Source: Collimonas silvisoli (GTDB lineage Bacteria; Pseudomonadota; Gammaproteobacteria; Burkholderiales; Burkholderiaceae_D). Taken from it: a stretch of DNA of 60,716 bases. Position 1 is the stretch's first letter. Every line of letters begins with the position of its first letter. The stretch lies in contig NZ_JAGQEG010000028.1 of NCBI RefSeq assembly GCF_018305005.1, forward strand, positions 1 to 60,716. Direction: 5' to 3'. The position numbers and the translations under genes were made by a program. The notes under the pieces are model-generated. The model was not told the DNA's origin, made no database searches, and saw nothing but the letters and a program-made list of their open reading frames with translations. Of this stretch, positions 9,584 to 18,775 are shown one piece after another.

Positions 9584-10696
9584 TCAAAAGGAGGTGACCA
9601 TACCCAAATAGACGCCGCTCTGATTCCGGCCAACGGCTGGATTATCGAAATTGTTATTGTTAGCGCCAGGATTATTTCCTGCTACACCAAAATTCGAATT
9701 TTCACCGTTCATTACATGGGCTACGGTACCGTACAAGAACGTCCGTTTGGAGAGGTTGTACATTCCGCCTACAGCTAACAAGGTTGCATGCCCCGACGCA
9801 TCATGAGTGGCGTCACCATTGCCGCTGCCGACTTTAACTCGATAGATAGCGCCGTCCAGTAAGAACTGCGGGCTCAATTGATATTTCGCTCCGACCCATA
9901 CGTGGTCAGCCGTTTTTGCCAGGCCGGCAGGTGTGTCTGGAGCATTGAGATGATTGTAGCCCGCCATCATCGTCAGGCTGCGATAAGTCACGGCCGCCCC
10001 AGCGAAAAGTTCGTTAGAGTAGAGGAAGACATTGCTCAATTGTCCATTGGAATCACGCAACGTATCGTACATCGCGCGAAGCATGATTCCGTCATTTCGG
10101 TACGTCAACTGGACACCTTCGCTACGACCGTAACTTCCGGCGGCGCCCCGATTGAATCCGTTTGCCTGATTTCCCAAGGCCATCTGTGCATACACATCGA
10201 ATCCGCCAAATTTGGACGATTGCCAATCAACATTGTTACTGGTGATGGGAACACTACGTCCTCGAATCAGCGAAGCTGCGGAATATGTGGCTTCAAACAT
10301 CGGATCGGCATCCCACTGGCCGTTTGCAATGAAGAGATTGCGGCCCAACGTGACGCGTCCAAATTTTTCCGACTGCAAACCGACGAATGCCTTTCGATTG
10401 AACAATTGGTTGCTTGCACCTGTAGATGCACCGGTCATGACGTTGAAACCGGCTTCCAGATTTAGAATCGCCGATAAGCCATTGCCGAGATCTTCCGATC
10501 CGGTCAGACCTAGATAGCTAGCGCCCCAATCGCTACTTTGAGCACGCCAACGAGAGGCAGAGCTACCGTCCGTAGCTCGAATAGACGTCGTGTAATCGAA
10601 ACCTACGTCCAGTCGACCATAGATCGTTACATTACTTTGGGCGTGCGCCAACGCTGTTCCGCCGAGAATGACGGCGGCGACCATGACTTTCTTCAT
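9584..10696 (-). CDS. Gram-negative outer-membrane porin (Burkholderiales type)
   Basis: General-diffusion porin of 370 aa, a 16-stranded trimeric beta-barrel type by family. A signal peptide (MKKVMVAAVILGGTALAHA) is followed by SNVTIYGRLDVGFDY, the standard first strand. The C terminus ends in Phe, as needed for BAM-dependent insertion. Many alternating polar/aromatic strands are visible (NVDWQSSKFGGFDVYAQMAL; KYQLSPQFLLDGAIYRV). GGAGACAAA precedes the ATG. It lies downstream of the hydroxyquinol/sugar operon on the same strand but is separated by a hairpin (10875-10905) and 246 bp, so it probably has its own promoter. It likely admits the substrate of that operon. Confidence 0.93.
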   Translation of the reverse strand: MKKVMVAAVILGGTALAHAQSNVTIYGRLDVGFDYTTSIRATDGSSASRWRAQSSDWGASYLGLTGSEDLGNGLSAILNLEAGFNVMTGASTGASNQLFNRKAFVGLQSEKFGRVTLGRNLFIANGQWDADPMFEATYSAASLIRGRSVPITSNNVDWQSSKFGGFDVYAQMALGNQANGFNRGAAGSYGRSEGVQLTYRNDGIMLRAMYDTLRDSNGQLSNVFLYSNELFAGAAVTYRSLTMMAGYNHLNAPDTPAGLAKTADHVWVGAKYQLSPQFLLDGAIYRVKVGSGNGDATHDASGHATLLAVGGMYNLSKRTFLYGTVAHVMNGENSNFGVAGNNPGANNNNFDNPAVGRNQSGVYLGMVTSF

Positions 10697-10874
10697 TTTG
10701 TCTCCAATATTTTAGATTTTAAATTTCACTCATTTGCGAGTCTTACATTGCAGCTGCGCGGCAATCCTTTGTATGAAGGTGTCGGATTCGAGATTTCTTT
10801 CCCAGAAAAAAGACAACACTTCTCCCAATCAATCAAAGATTGATTTTTCTAATGTCCAGCTATTTGATTTAACG

Positions 10875-10905
10875 AATCATCGTCACCAAAAAAGTAACGA
10901 TGATT
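10875..10905 (-). terminator. Hairpin after the maleylacetate reductase gene
   Basis: A 9-bp perfect stem, AATCATCGT (10875-10883) with ACGATGATT (10897-10905), and an A-rich 13-nt loop. It lies 38 bp past the maleylacetate reductase stop. No uridine run follows, so it could be a weak terminator or a processing structure separating the catabolic operon from the porin. Confidence 0.45.
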
Positions 10906-10942
10906 GAGCGGCGGGCGTGAGCGGCAATCCTAATTACATAAA

Positions 10943-12007
10943 CTACACAGCGGGGAGCGCACCCTCCCAAGCGCGTTGCAGCAGAGCTCGCAACGGTTTA
11001 TCTTCAACCGGACGTGGATTCCAATAAGGATTGGAAATGGCAATTTCACAAGCTTTGTCCAGGTCACTCTCTGCCATTCCGATATCCCTCAGGCCAGCCG
11101 GCACCCCAAGCTCACGAGACAACGTATAGATAGCAGCAGCAGCGTCCGTACTACCCAGGGCGCGTGCCACCCGAGACATTGCGTCAGGAGCGGCCGCAGA
11201 ATTATAGGCAAGTACATGCGGTAGTATTATTGCGTGCGTTTCCGCATGAGGTAAGTTAAACGATCCTCCTAAGGTATGGCACAACTTGTGATGCAGCGCC
11301 ATTCCGACGTGCCCCAGCACGGTCCCGCAAAGCCAGGCCCCATAGAGACAATCGCTGCGCGCCTCAATATCTTGGGAATCGGCATTCAGATTACGCATTC
11401 CTTTGGCAAGTGCACGAATTCCTTCTTCGGCCATCAGCGACATAACAGGATTGCTGTCTCTTGCATATAGGCCCTCCGCCGCGTGAGCGATGGCATTCAA
11501 TCCGCTGACAAATGAAATCTTCGTCGGTAGGCCAACTGACAGTTGCGGATCATAAATGACTGTGCGAGGAAGAACGCGCATATCGCGGCCGGTTCGCTTG
11601 ATGCCGTCTTCAGTGATGCCGAAAATAGGCGTCATTTCGGACCCTGCGTATGTTGTCGGTATGGCGATAATGGGCAGGGAGGATTCCAGCGCGATGGCTT
11701 TTCCAAGCCCGACAGTAGATCCGCCGCCAATTACCACGGCACAATCAGCTCCCACCTGGAGCGCATGTGCGGTGGCCGCTCTGGCGGTTTCAATCGGTAC
11801 GTGCATGACGGCGCCGGCATAAATTCCGGCACATCGATTTCCCAGCAGCTCGGCTACGGCATCTGCTTGAGCTCGCTGTTCCGGCGTGCACAGCACCAGC
11901 GCCCTGCATGCACCAAGCGCCTCCACTTCCCGCTCTATATGTTTAAGGCTGCCCAATCCGAAGACCACCCGCGACGCGTTGGTCGTATAAGTAAAGTCGT
12001 AGGTCAT
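10943..12007 (-). CDS. Maleylacetate reductase (iron-type alcohol dehydrogenase family)
   Basis: NAD(P)H-dependent reduction of maleylacetate to 3-oxoadipate, the step after hydroxyquinol ring cleavage. The 354-aa length and opening FTYTTNASRVVFGLGSLKHI match the family. The nucleotide loop is GGGSTVGLGKAIAL (near 96) and the PTTYAGSEMTP motif follows near 118. Metal-region histidines appear in HHKLCHTLGGSFNLPHAETHAIILPH. The start codon shares one base with the upstream Dabb stop (TAATG), implying translational coupling. With the dioxygenase at 19750-20673 it forms the two-step hydroxyquinol lower pathway; 3-oxoadipate CoA-transferase and thiolase genes are not in the window. Confidence 0.93.
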   Translation of the reverse strand: MTYDFTYTTNASRVVFGLGSLKHIEREVEALGACRALVLCTPEQRAQADAVAELLGNRCAGIYAGAVMHVPIETARAATAHALQVGADCAVVIGGGSTVGLGKAIALESSLPIIAIPTTYAGSEMTPIFGITEDGIKRTGRDMRVLPRTVIYDPQLSVGLPTKISFVSGLNAIAHAAEGLYARDSNPVMSLMAEEGIRALAKGMRNLNADSQDIEARSDCLYGAWLCGTVLGHVGMALHHKLCHTLGGSFNLPHAETHAIILPHVLAYNSAAAPDAMSRVARALGSTDAAAAIYTLSRELGVPAGLRDIGMAESDLDKACEIAISNPYWNPRPVEDKPLRALLQRAWEGALPAV

Positions 12008-12384
12008 TATCGATCCGTATTTTCCGAGAGTGCCGGATTACCAACCGGCGCAAGATAGTCAACTTGATGCCGGGCGATTCGACAGTCGCCCAGCACGTCT
12101 TTGATGCGTAAATGCTCAGGGTGCGATGCGTATGCAGCCAATGACTCTGGCGACTCAAACTCCATATAGAGAACCACATCGCACGCATAATCCACGCCGC
12201 TCACATCCAGGCCAACCTCAACCTTAGTCATGCCAGGAATTTTTCCGGCCAGATCCTCAAAGCAGCGCTTGACGAAAACAGCAGTTTCACGCTTCTTTGC
12301 GGGCGTGTCGCCGCGGATATCCCACATGACAATGTGCTTCATCATCAACTTGCCCTGGATTGTTGCTGCCATCTGGTTTGTCAT
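12007..12384 (-). CDS. Dabb-family (dimeric alpha+beta barrel) protein
   Basis: Stress-responsive A/B-barrel domain protein of 125 aa. The core MKHIVMWDIRGDTP...KIPGMTKVEVGLDVSG...DVVLYMEFESPESLAAYASHPEH is typical: the N-terminal His strand, the PG turn and YxxHPxH. The first ATG (12384) has GGTGGA upstream; starts at 12345 or 12342 would begin at the domain itself. Dabb proteins include the plant polyketide cyclase olivetolic acid cyclase, but most bacterial members have no known activity. Position inside the operon, with its stop fused to the reductase start, argues for a catalytic or accessory role in this pathway. Confidence 0.85.
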   Translation of the reverse strand: MTNQMAATIQGKLMMKHIVMWDIRGDTPAKKRETAVFVKRCFEDLAGKIPGMTKVEVGLDVSGVDYACDVVLYMEFESPESLAAYASHPEHLRIKDVLGDCRIARHQVDYLAPVGNPALSENTDR

Positions 12385-12489
12385 TAAAATTTTCCACCAA
12401 CGATTTTGAAATTCACAAAACCAAGTCGATCACCCTTAAGTTTTCCGATTACTCCGCTTAGCCACCATAAGGCGGCTAAGCGAAAGAAT

Positions 12490-13698
12490 TTACATCTTGT
12501 TCTTGTTGTACACGTCGAAGAACACCGCTGCCAGCAATACCAGGCCTTTTATAACTTGCTGATAGTCGACGCCAATTCCCATGATTGACATGCCATTGTT
12601 CATGACTCCCATGATGAATGCTCCGACAACGGCACCCATGACTTTTCCAACGCCGCCAGAGGCCGACGCGCCACCGATAAAGCAAGCCGCAATTACGTCC
12701 AGTTCAAAACCGGTACCGGCCTTTGGCGTCGCGCTGTTGAGACGGGCGGCAAAGATCAACCCTGCCAGGGCGGCAAGAATGCCCATGTTGATGAAAGCGT
12801 AAAAGGTAACCCGTTCTGTCTTGACGCCGGAGAGCTTTGCAGCCTTCACATTCCCGCCGACCGCATAAACACGACGACCGATCGTTGTCCGATTCATGAT
12901 GAACGTGTACAGGCTGATCAAAACACCCATAATCACCAGGACGGTCGGCATGCCGCGATAGCTTGCGAGCAGATAGCTCGAAGCCACGACGAGAGCGGCC
13001 AGAATCGAATTCTTGATAAAGAACATGGCAAACGAGCCATTCTTCAAACCGTGCTTCTCGGCGCTGCTACGCTGGCGCCATTCGATCACAAAGAACAAGG
13101 CGCCCACAACAAGACCCAAAAGCAGAGAAGTGACCCGTAACTCGGCGCCATGGAAGAAATCAGGAATGAAACCGGAGCTGATTATTGCAAATGCTTCTGG
13201 AAACGGTCCAATCGATTGCCCATCCAGCGACAGGATCGTGAGTCCGCGAAACACCAGCATCCCGGCCAAAGTCACAATGAACGACGGCATTCTCCAGAAT
13301 GCTACCCAATATCCCTGGGCCGCACCGATAAGCGCACCCGCGGCGACGCAAAGGAGCGTGGCAGTCAGGGCGTTCAAGTTGTAGTGAACCATCAGCAATG
13401 CGGCCAGGGCGCCGATGAAGCCTGCAGTGGAGCCCACGGAAAGATCGATGTGTCCGGCAACAATGACCATCAACATGCCCAGAGCCATAATCACAATGTA
13501 GCTATTCTGTAGTACAAGATTCGTCAAGTTGAGCGGCTGCATCAACACGCCGCTCGTCGACCATTGGAAAAATCCCATAATCAGGATGAGTGATATCAAT
13601 AGCCCGTACTCCTGAAGTCCGCGCTTCAGCGACGCCGCTATTTCGGTTCTATTTGCGGGGCCGTTTTGCGGCGCCGTTGTCATCAATGCTTCGCCCAT
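12490..13698 (-). CDS. gguB: Sugar ABC transporter permease, GguB/MmsB type
   Basis: Inner-membrane permease of a CUT2-type (ribose/xylose/multiple monosaccharide) ABC importer, 402 aa, with about ten hydrophobic segments. The conserved NLVLQNSYIVIMALGMLMVIVAGHIDLSVGS stretch is present, as is GGNVKAAKLSGV. I chose the ATG at 13698: it follows the ATPase stop by two bases and has GGAGG 7-8 nt upstream. A start at 13713 would overlap that ribosome-binding site. It acts with the ATPase at 13700-15229 and the binding protein at 15322-16395. The large size and sequence place it with the ChvE-GguAB group. Confidence 0.92.
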   Translation of the reverse strand: MGEALMTTAPQNGPANRTEIAASLKRGLQEYGLLISLILIMGFFQWSTSGVLMQPLNLTNLVLQNSYIVIMALGMLMVIVAGHIDLSVGSTAGFIGALAALLMVHYNLNALTATLLCVAAGALIGAAQGYWVAFWRMPSFIVTLAGMLVFRGLTILSLDGQSIGPFPEAFAIISSGFIPDFFHGAELRVTSLLLGLVVGALFFVIEWRQRSSAEKHGLKNGSFAMFFIKNSILAALVVASSYLLASYRGMPTVLVIMGVLISLYTFIMNRTTIGRRVYAVGGNVKAAKLSGVKTERVTFYAFINMGILAALAGLIFAARLNSATPKAGTGFELDVIAACFIGGASASGGVGKVMGAVVGAFIMGVMNNGMSIMGIGVDYQQVIKGLVLLAAVFFDVYNKNKM

Positions 13699-13699
13699 T

Positions 13700-15229
13700 T
13701 CAGTTACCTCCATTTTTTACGATTGCTCGCATGATCTTTTCCTGGCTGACTTCCTGGGCCGAGAATTCACCGACAAATCGGCCTTCATTCATGACATAGA
13801 CACGATCACACATTCCTAGCAGCTCAGGCATCTCTGAGGAAATCATGACGACGCATTTACCTTCGGCCACCGCTTGGTTGATGATCGAGTAGATTTCGTA
13901 CTTGGCGCCCACATCAATGCCACGCGTCGGTTCGTCAAGAATAAGAACCTCGGGTTGGGAATACAGCCATTTGCTGATTACGACTTTTTGCTGATTGCCA
14001 CCGGAAAGATTGCCGACTGGCTGGCCGCCGTTCTGGCAGCGAATGCGCAGTCTCTGGAGAAAATCCTTGGCGACAGAAATTTCCTGATGATCGTTGATGA
14101 CACCGCATTTCGAAATACCCGGCAAATTGGCCAGCGTGATATTTCGCTCAATCGAATCATTTAGAAGCAGGCCGTTTCCCTTGCGGTCTTCGGTTACATA
14201 TGCCAGGCCGTTTGAAATTGCCTTCGGCACTGTAGAGACGTCTACTTTTTTCCCGTGCACAAGTACCTCGCCACGAATACCCTGGCCGTATGCGCGGCCA
14301 AAAATACTCATCGCGAGCTCGGTTCTCCCTGCTCCCATAAGTCCTGCGATACCGACAACTTCACCTGCGCGAGCGTAAAAATTAACGTTCTTCACGATTG
14401 CACGATCTCGTTGCGCCGGGTGCTGGACATGCCAGCCCCGAACTTCAAATATCGTCTCGCCGATCTTGGGTATGCGTTTGGGATAACGGTCTGCCATCTC
14501 GCGACCAACCATGGCACTGATAATGCGATCCTCGCTGATCTCTTCAGCTTTGCAATCGAGCGTATCGACAGTGGATCCGTCCCGGATCACCGTGATGGCG
14601 TCCGCAACGCGTGAGATCTCGTTCAATTTGTGAGAGATGATGATCGCTGTCACCCCCCGGGATTTCAGCTCGAGCAGCAGCTCCAGCAGTGTGTCGCTAT
14701 CTTTTTCGTTAAGACTGGCGGTAGGTTCGTCGAGAATCAGAAGCTTGACTTCTTTCGACAACGCTTTTGCGATTTCTACCAGTTGCTGCTTGCCGATACC
14801 CAATGCGCCGATCAGCGTATCGGGCGAATCGTTTAATCCGACCTTTTGCAGCAGCTGCTTTGTTTTCGCGTAGGAAGAGGCCCAGTTGATGACCCCGGAT
14901 CTGGATTGTTCATTGCCGAGGAAAATATTCTCGGTAATGGATAGCATCGGCACTAAAGCCAGTTCCTGATGAATGATGATAATGCCAACTGATTCGCTGT
15001 CATAAATCGATGAAAACTCCCGCCCGGCGTGGTCGTAGACAACTTCACCTGAGAATGCGCCATGCGGATACACTCCGCTCAGGATTTTCATCAGTGTCGA
15101 CTTGCCTGCGCCATTTTCACCGCATATGGCGTGAATTTCGCCTCTGCGCACAGTCAGATTCACGTTATCCAGCGCTTTCACGCTACCGAAACTCTTCTGA
15201 ATGCCTCGCATCTCAAGGATTGGATCCAT
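13700..15229 (-). CDS. gguA: Sugar ABC transporter ATP-binding protein, GguA/MmsA type
   Basis: Duplicated ABC ATPase (509 aa), as usual for CUT2 sugar importers. The first half has Walker A GENGAGKSTLMK (near 39), signature ALGIGKQQLVEIAKAL and Walker B LLILDEPTASL. The second half has GLMGAGRTELA and the signature LSGGNQQKVVISKWL, followed by VLILDEPTRGIDVGA. The first signature lacks the classic LSxGQ, which is common in this family's first domain. GGGGGA precedes the ATG. It energises uptake by GguB with the ChvE-like binding protein. Confidence 0.94.
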   Translation of the reverse strand: MDPILEMRGIQKSFGSVKALDNVNLTVRRGEIHAICGENGAGKSTLMKILSGVYPHGAFSGEVVYDHAGREFSSIYDSESVGIIIIHQELALVPMLSITENIFLGNEQSRSGVINWASSYAKTKQLLQKVGLNDSPDTLIGALGIGKQQLVEIAKALSKEVKLLILDEPTASLNEKDSDTLLELLLELKSRGVTAIIISHKLNEISRVADAITVIRDGSTVDTLDCKAEEISEDRIISAMVGREMADRYPKRIPKIGETIFEVRGWHVQHPAQRDRAIVKNVNFYARAGEVVGIAGLMGAGRTELAMSIFGRAYGQGIRGEVLVHGKKVDVSTVPKAISNGLAYVTEDRKGNGLLLNDSIERNITLANLPGISKCGVINDHQEISVAKDFLQRLRIRCQNGGQPVGNLSGGNQQKVVISKWLYSQPEVLILDEPTRGIDVGAKYEIYSIINQAVAEGKCVVMISSEMPELLGMCDRVYVMNEGRFVGEFSAQEVSQEKIMRAIVKNGGN

Positions 15230-15321
15230 ATTTCCCCCAATTTTCTACGCGCCATGCCCGTATGGCAGATCAGCCTGAAACTAGCCGGACGCGCCGGCCA
15301 GGCATGACTACGGTTTGATGC

Positions 15322-16395
15322 TTATTTCAATTGCGCTTCGGTGTAGTAGCGACCACGTGTGACCAGCGCTTCTTTCCAGTTGCCCGCGTCGACTAGCATT
15401 GGTTTCACAAGGTAGGTCGGCACAATCTTGACGCCGTTGTTATAGCTTTTGGTATCGTTGACCTGTACGGGTTTTCCGGTCAGAGAGTCGACGACAATAT
15501 CGGCGGTGCGGGAAGCCAGCTCACGCGTATCCTTGAATACCGTTGTCGTTTGATCGCCGCGGATAATCGCTTTGATGTTTGGAATTTCGGCATCTTGGCC
15601 GGTGACAATCGGCATCTTTTGCTGAGGGGCGCCATATCCGACACCTTTCAGCGACGAGATGATGCCGATCGCGACTGCGTCGTTCGGTGCCCAGACCGCA
15701 TCAAGGCGAGCGCTGCTGTAGAACGCGCTCAAGAGGTTATCCATGCGGGATTGCGCGGTCGCGCCATCCCAGCGGTAAACCGATACTTTCTCGATCGCAG
15801 CCTGCTTGCTTTTTAAAACAAACTTGCCGCTGTCGAAATAAGGTTTCAACACCGACATGCCGCCAGCATAAATCTTGTGAGCATTGTTGTCGTCGATCGA
15901 ACCGGCGAAGATTTCTATGTTCCAAGGTTTTTTGGCGCCACTTTTTTCGTAGGCGCTGACAATGCTCTGTGCTTGCAACACACCAACCTGATAGTTGTCG
16001 AATGTCGCGTAGTAATCGACTTTGTTGGTCTGCGTGATAAATCGATCATATGAAATGATTTTAATGCCGCGGCTGCTTGCGCTTTGCAGAACGTCCGACA
16101 GGGTTTTTCCGTCGATTGGAGCGATTACCAGGGCTTTGACGCCTTTGGTCACCATGTTTTCAATCTGATTGACTTGAGTCGGCACATCGTAATCGGCATA
16201 TTGCAGATCAGCCGCATAGCCTTTTGCTTTCAATGCCGCAACCATGCTTTGACCGTCAGTCATCCAGCGGGATTCTGTTTTGGTTGGCAACGAAATGCCG
16301 ATCGTTCCCTTTTCTTGTGCAAAGCTGGCTGAAGATGTTACGGCCAAAGAGCAAGAAACGGCCATCGCAAATGCGAATTTCTTGATTGTATTCAC
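15322..16395 (-). CDS. chvE: ChvE-like periplasmic sugar-binding protein
   Basis: Periplasmic binding protein of 357 aa. I chose the GTG at 16395, with GGAGA 7-8 bases upstream, because it starts directly at a normal signal peptide (NTIKKFAFAMAVSCSLAVTSSASFA); an upstream ATG at 16476 would add 27 unlikely residues. Mature regions track Agrobacterium ChvE closely from memory: QYADYDVP, QIENMVTKGVKALVIAPIDG, YYATFDNYQVGVLQA, VSGQ-like VTGQDAEIPNIKAIIRG and VNDTKSYNNGVKIVP. ChvE binds several aldoses; related CUT2 systems import myo-inositol. The ligand here is unproven. Confidence 0.93.
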   Translation of the reverse strand: MNTIKKFAFAMAVSCSLAVTSSASFAQEKGTIGISLPTKTESRWMTDGQSMVAALKAKGYAADLQYADYDVPTQVNQIENMVTKGVKALVIAPIDGKTLSDVLQSASSRGIKIISYDRFITQTNKVDYYATFDNYQVGVLQAQSIVSAYEKSGAKKPWNIEIFAGSIDDNNAHKIYAGGMSVLKPYFDSGKFVLKSKQAAIEKVSVYRWDGATAQSRMDNLLSAFYSSARLDAVWAPNDAVAIGIISSLKGVGYGAPQQKMPIVTGQDAEIPNIKAIIRGDQTTTVFKDTRELASRTADIVVDSLTGKPVQVNDTKSYNNGVKIVPTYLVKPMLVDAGNWKEALVTRGRYYTEAQLK

Positions 16396-16498
16396 TTGAT
16401 GTCTCCTTCTATTTTTGATTTTGTCATCGCTCACCAACGACGCGCGGAAGCCGCGCGCCGAGAGCCGGCTCGCCACAACACGAATGGACTTCGCTCTT

Positions 16499-17587
16499 TC
16501 AATCTATGAAAACTTCGCCTCCGGCCTGTTTGCTGGACGCAAACAAAGCTTCGATCACTCGGCTGATGTTGTAGGCCTGCGTTGCAGACACCGCTGACGC
16601 TGTGCCGTTGCGCAAGGCATTGAAAAATGCATTGGACTCCCGATCGAAATAGATCGGATTGCCGATTTCCGCGAGCTCCGGCGAATACTCGGTCTTCTTC
16701 GTAGCCCAGATTTCAGGAAAACTTGTCTCTTGCCATTCCGTCCATCCCTCGGCATGTTTTCCCTTGCCGGAGTCGTAAATCTTGTAGCTGGCCGGCAATG
16801 AGCGCGAAGACATAATTCCTTCAGTGCCGTAGGCGGTGATATCCCAGCTCTCGGTCCACGGCAAGACGTCCCATGACATGAAGTCAAGCACGACCACTTT
16901 ATCTTCGTAGTTAAGTACGGCGCCCGCTGCATCCTCTCGCGATTCGTCACCGCGAAAATTGGGGAATTTCGTGATGCGGGCATTGACCGACTTCGGCATG
17001 CCGAAATGAAGAAGGACGCGGTCTACAAGATGGCATCCGATGACAAACACGGCGCCGCCAATATCTCCGGGCTGCGTCATATGGCTGGTGCCGGCTTCAT
17101 CGTGCGAACATCCGCCATGCGCTCGAACCTGCAATACCTTGCCCAGTCGGCCCGATTGCAAAGCCTCTTGCATGGCATCGACGGACGGTGCGAAGCGCCA
17201 GCAATAGCCGACCTGAACCAGCCCGCCGGTTCGCTCTACGGCTTTTACTATGCGCTGGGCATCTGCGGCGCTTCTACCTGCCGGCTTCTCAACCAGCACC
17301 GCTTTGCCTGCTTCAAGCGCTTCAATCGCTAAATCGGCCATCTTGTCGCTCTTGGAGTGAACGAGAACGGCATGCACATCGGGATCGGCCAGGATATCTT
17401 CCTTGCTGCGCACTTCCAGGCCGAGCGCCTCAACAAACGGTTTCAACAAAGGACTGCTGTCCCATGCACCGATCATCCGGGCGTCTTTGCGTCGCTGAAT
17501 TGCTTTAACTCGGCCAGAAGTATGAGGATGGGTAATGCCCAAACAAGCAATTCCGGCTACTTGATCTGCCCCGATTGTGTAAGTCAT
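16499..17587 (-). CDS. Gfo/Idh/MocA-family oxidoreductase with atypical dinucleotide loop
   Basis: NAD(P)-dependent dehydrogenase of the Gfo/Idh/MocA family, 362 aa, acting by family on sugar or cyclitol hydroxyls. The cofactor/substrate lysine motif EKP is at 100-102 (VEKPAGRSAADAQ) and the second-domain acid-base pair is GCHLVDR (H186, D189). The N-terminal nucleotide loop reads LGITHPHTSG rather than the usual GxGxxG. It lies 56 bp downstream of the IolG-type gene on the same strand. Two dehydrogenases in one operon suggest either two successive oxidations or an oxidation followed by a reduction. The substrate is unknown. Confidence 0.85.
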   Translation of the reverse strand: MTYTIGADQVAGIACLGITHPHTSGRVKAIQRRKDARMIGAWDSSPLLKPFVEALGLEVRSKEDILADPDVHAVLVHSKSDKMADLAIEALEAGKAVLVEKPAGRSAADAQRIVKAVERTGGLVQVGYCWRFAPSVDAMQEALQSGRLGKVLQVRAHGGCSHDEAGTSHMTQPGDIGGAVFVIGCHLVDRVLLHFGMPKSVNARITKFPNFRGDESREDAAGAVLNYEDKVVVLDFMSWDVLPWTESWDITAYGTEGIMSSRSLPASYKIYDSGKGKHAEGWTEWQETSFPEIWATKKTEYSPELAEIGNPIYFDRESNAFFNALRNGTASAVSATQAYNISRVIEALFASSKQAGGEVFID

Positions 17588-17642
17588 GTCGTCTTCTCCA
17601 TTTATGATTTCTCTATTGCACCCGACTCAACCTGATCCGGCA

Positions 17643-18638
17643 TCAAGCCAGACTTGAAACCTGCACCGGCTTACCCGTCAACGCAGATTGCAGAGCGCAC
17701 TCAGCCAGACGCAAAGCTTCAAGACCATCTCGAACGGTTGTTGGCATCGGCGCATTGTTTTTGATTGCGTCGACAAATGCTTCCAGCTCGTTTTTGTATG
17801 CGTCGACGTAACGTTCAAGGAAGAAATTCAGCAAAGGTTCGCGGGCGTCGGTTGTCTCCGCTGTCCACCGGCGGATAGTGGATGGACGCAGATTGTCCTG
17901 CAGCAGCATGCCCTTGGAGCCGGAGACCTCGAAGCGCTGGTCATACCCGTACACGGCTTCGCGGCAGCAGTTGATGTGGCACTGCTTGCCTGATGCCGTA
18001 CGCATCTGGACCATGATCGTATCGAAGTCATTCAGTTCTGCAAGCGATGAGTCAATCAGGCGATTACCCATGGCCATGACTTCAACCGGCTCTTCGCCCA
18101 GCAGCCAACGTGCCGTGTCGAGATCATGGATGACCATGTCGCGGAAAATTCCGCCAGAGTGAAGCACGTAGTCCCGCGGTGGCATGCCCGGATCGCGGCT
18201 GGAGATAATGACTTGACGGATATCTCCGATTTCGCCCGCATCAATTGCTTTTCGGAACGCTTGGGAGGTAGGATCAAAGCGGCGGTTGAATGCCAACATC
18301 ACTCTGCCATTTAAGCGCTCTACTTCCGTTGCAGCTTCAGTTGATTTGAGCATGTCAAGATCGATCGGCTTTTCGCACAGCACTGCTTTACCTTTGCGTA
18401 CGGCCTGGAGCATGTAGGTAATGTGGGTATCCGTCGGCGTTCCGATGACGATTGCATCCACATCGTCGCGATCGATTGCCGCAGAACAGTCGGTAGTGGC
18501 GTCGCACCCCAGTCGCACGGCAAGCGCTTTAGCGGAGGCCTCAACCGGATCGGCTACCTTAGCGTTGAGGCTTGCGGCTACGTTGGAAGCATGAATTTTA
18601 CCAATGCGTCCGGCACCTAAAACAGCGATTCTAATCAT
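17643..18638 (-). CDS. Inositol 2-dehydrogenase-like protein (IolG family)
   Basis: Gfo/Idh/MocA dehydrogenase of 331 aa with strong IolG features: GAGRIGKIHA (8-17), the CEKPIDL motif with Lys90, and GGIFRDMVIHDLD, giving Asp167 and His171 in the positions of the IolG catalytic Asp-His pair. IolG oxidises myo-inositol to 2-keto-myo-inositol with NAD+. The neighbours lack the canonical iolB, iolC, iolD and iolJ, so the ketone probably does not enter the standard inositol route. GGAGATGAA precedes the ATG. Substrate could be another cyclitol or a sugar. Confidence 0.88.
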   Translation of the reverse strand: MIRIAVLGAGRIGKIHASNVAASLNAKVADPVEASAKALAVRLGCDATTDCSAAIDRDDVDAIVIGTPTDTHITYMLQAVRKGKAVLCEKPIDLDMLKSTEAATEVERLNGRVMLAFNRRFDPTSQAFRKAIDAGEIGDIRQVIISSRDPGMPPRDYVLHSGGIFRDMVIHDLDTARWLLGEEPVEVMAMGNRLIDSSLAELNDFDTIMVQMRTASGKQCHINCCREAVYGYDQRFEVSGSKGMLLQDNLRPSTIRRWTAETTDAREPLLNFFLERYVDAYKNELEAFVDAIKNNAPMPTTVRDGLEALRLAECALQSALTGKPVQVSSLA

Positions 18639-18775
18639 TTCATCTCCAAAGATTTATACATGCGAAGGAAGCGGTATCCACATCGCAAATTCATAAAATT
18701 AAAAATTGGCCTAATTCCGCAAGAAGCTATTTCCTGGTCGCGCGTGACTGCGACGATAGTCGGAAAGCATGCTGC

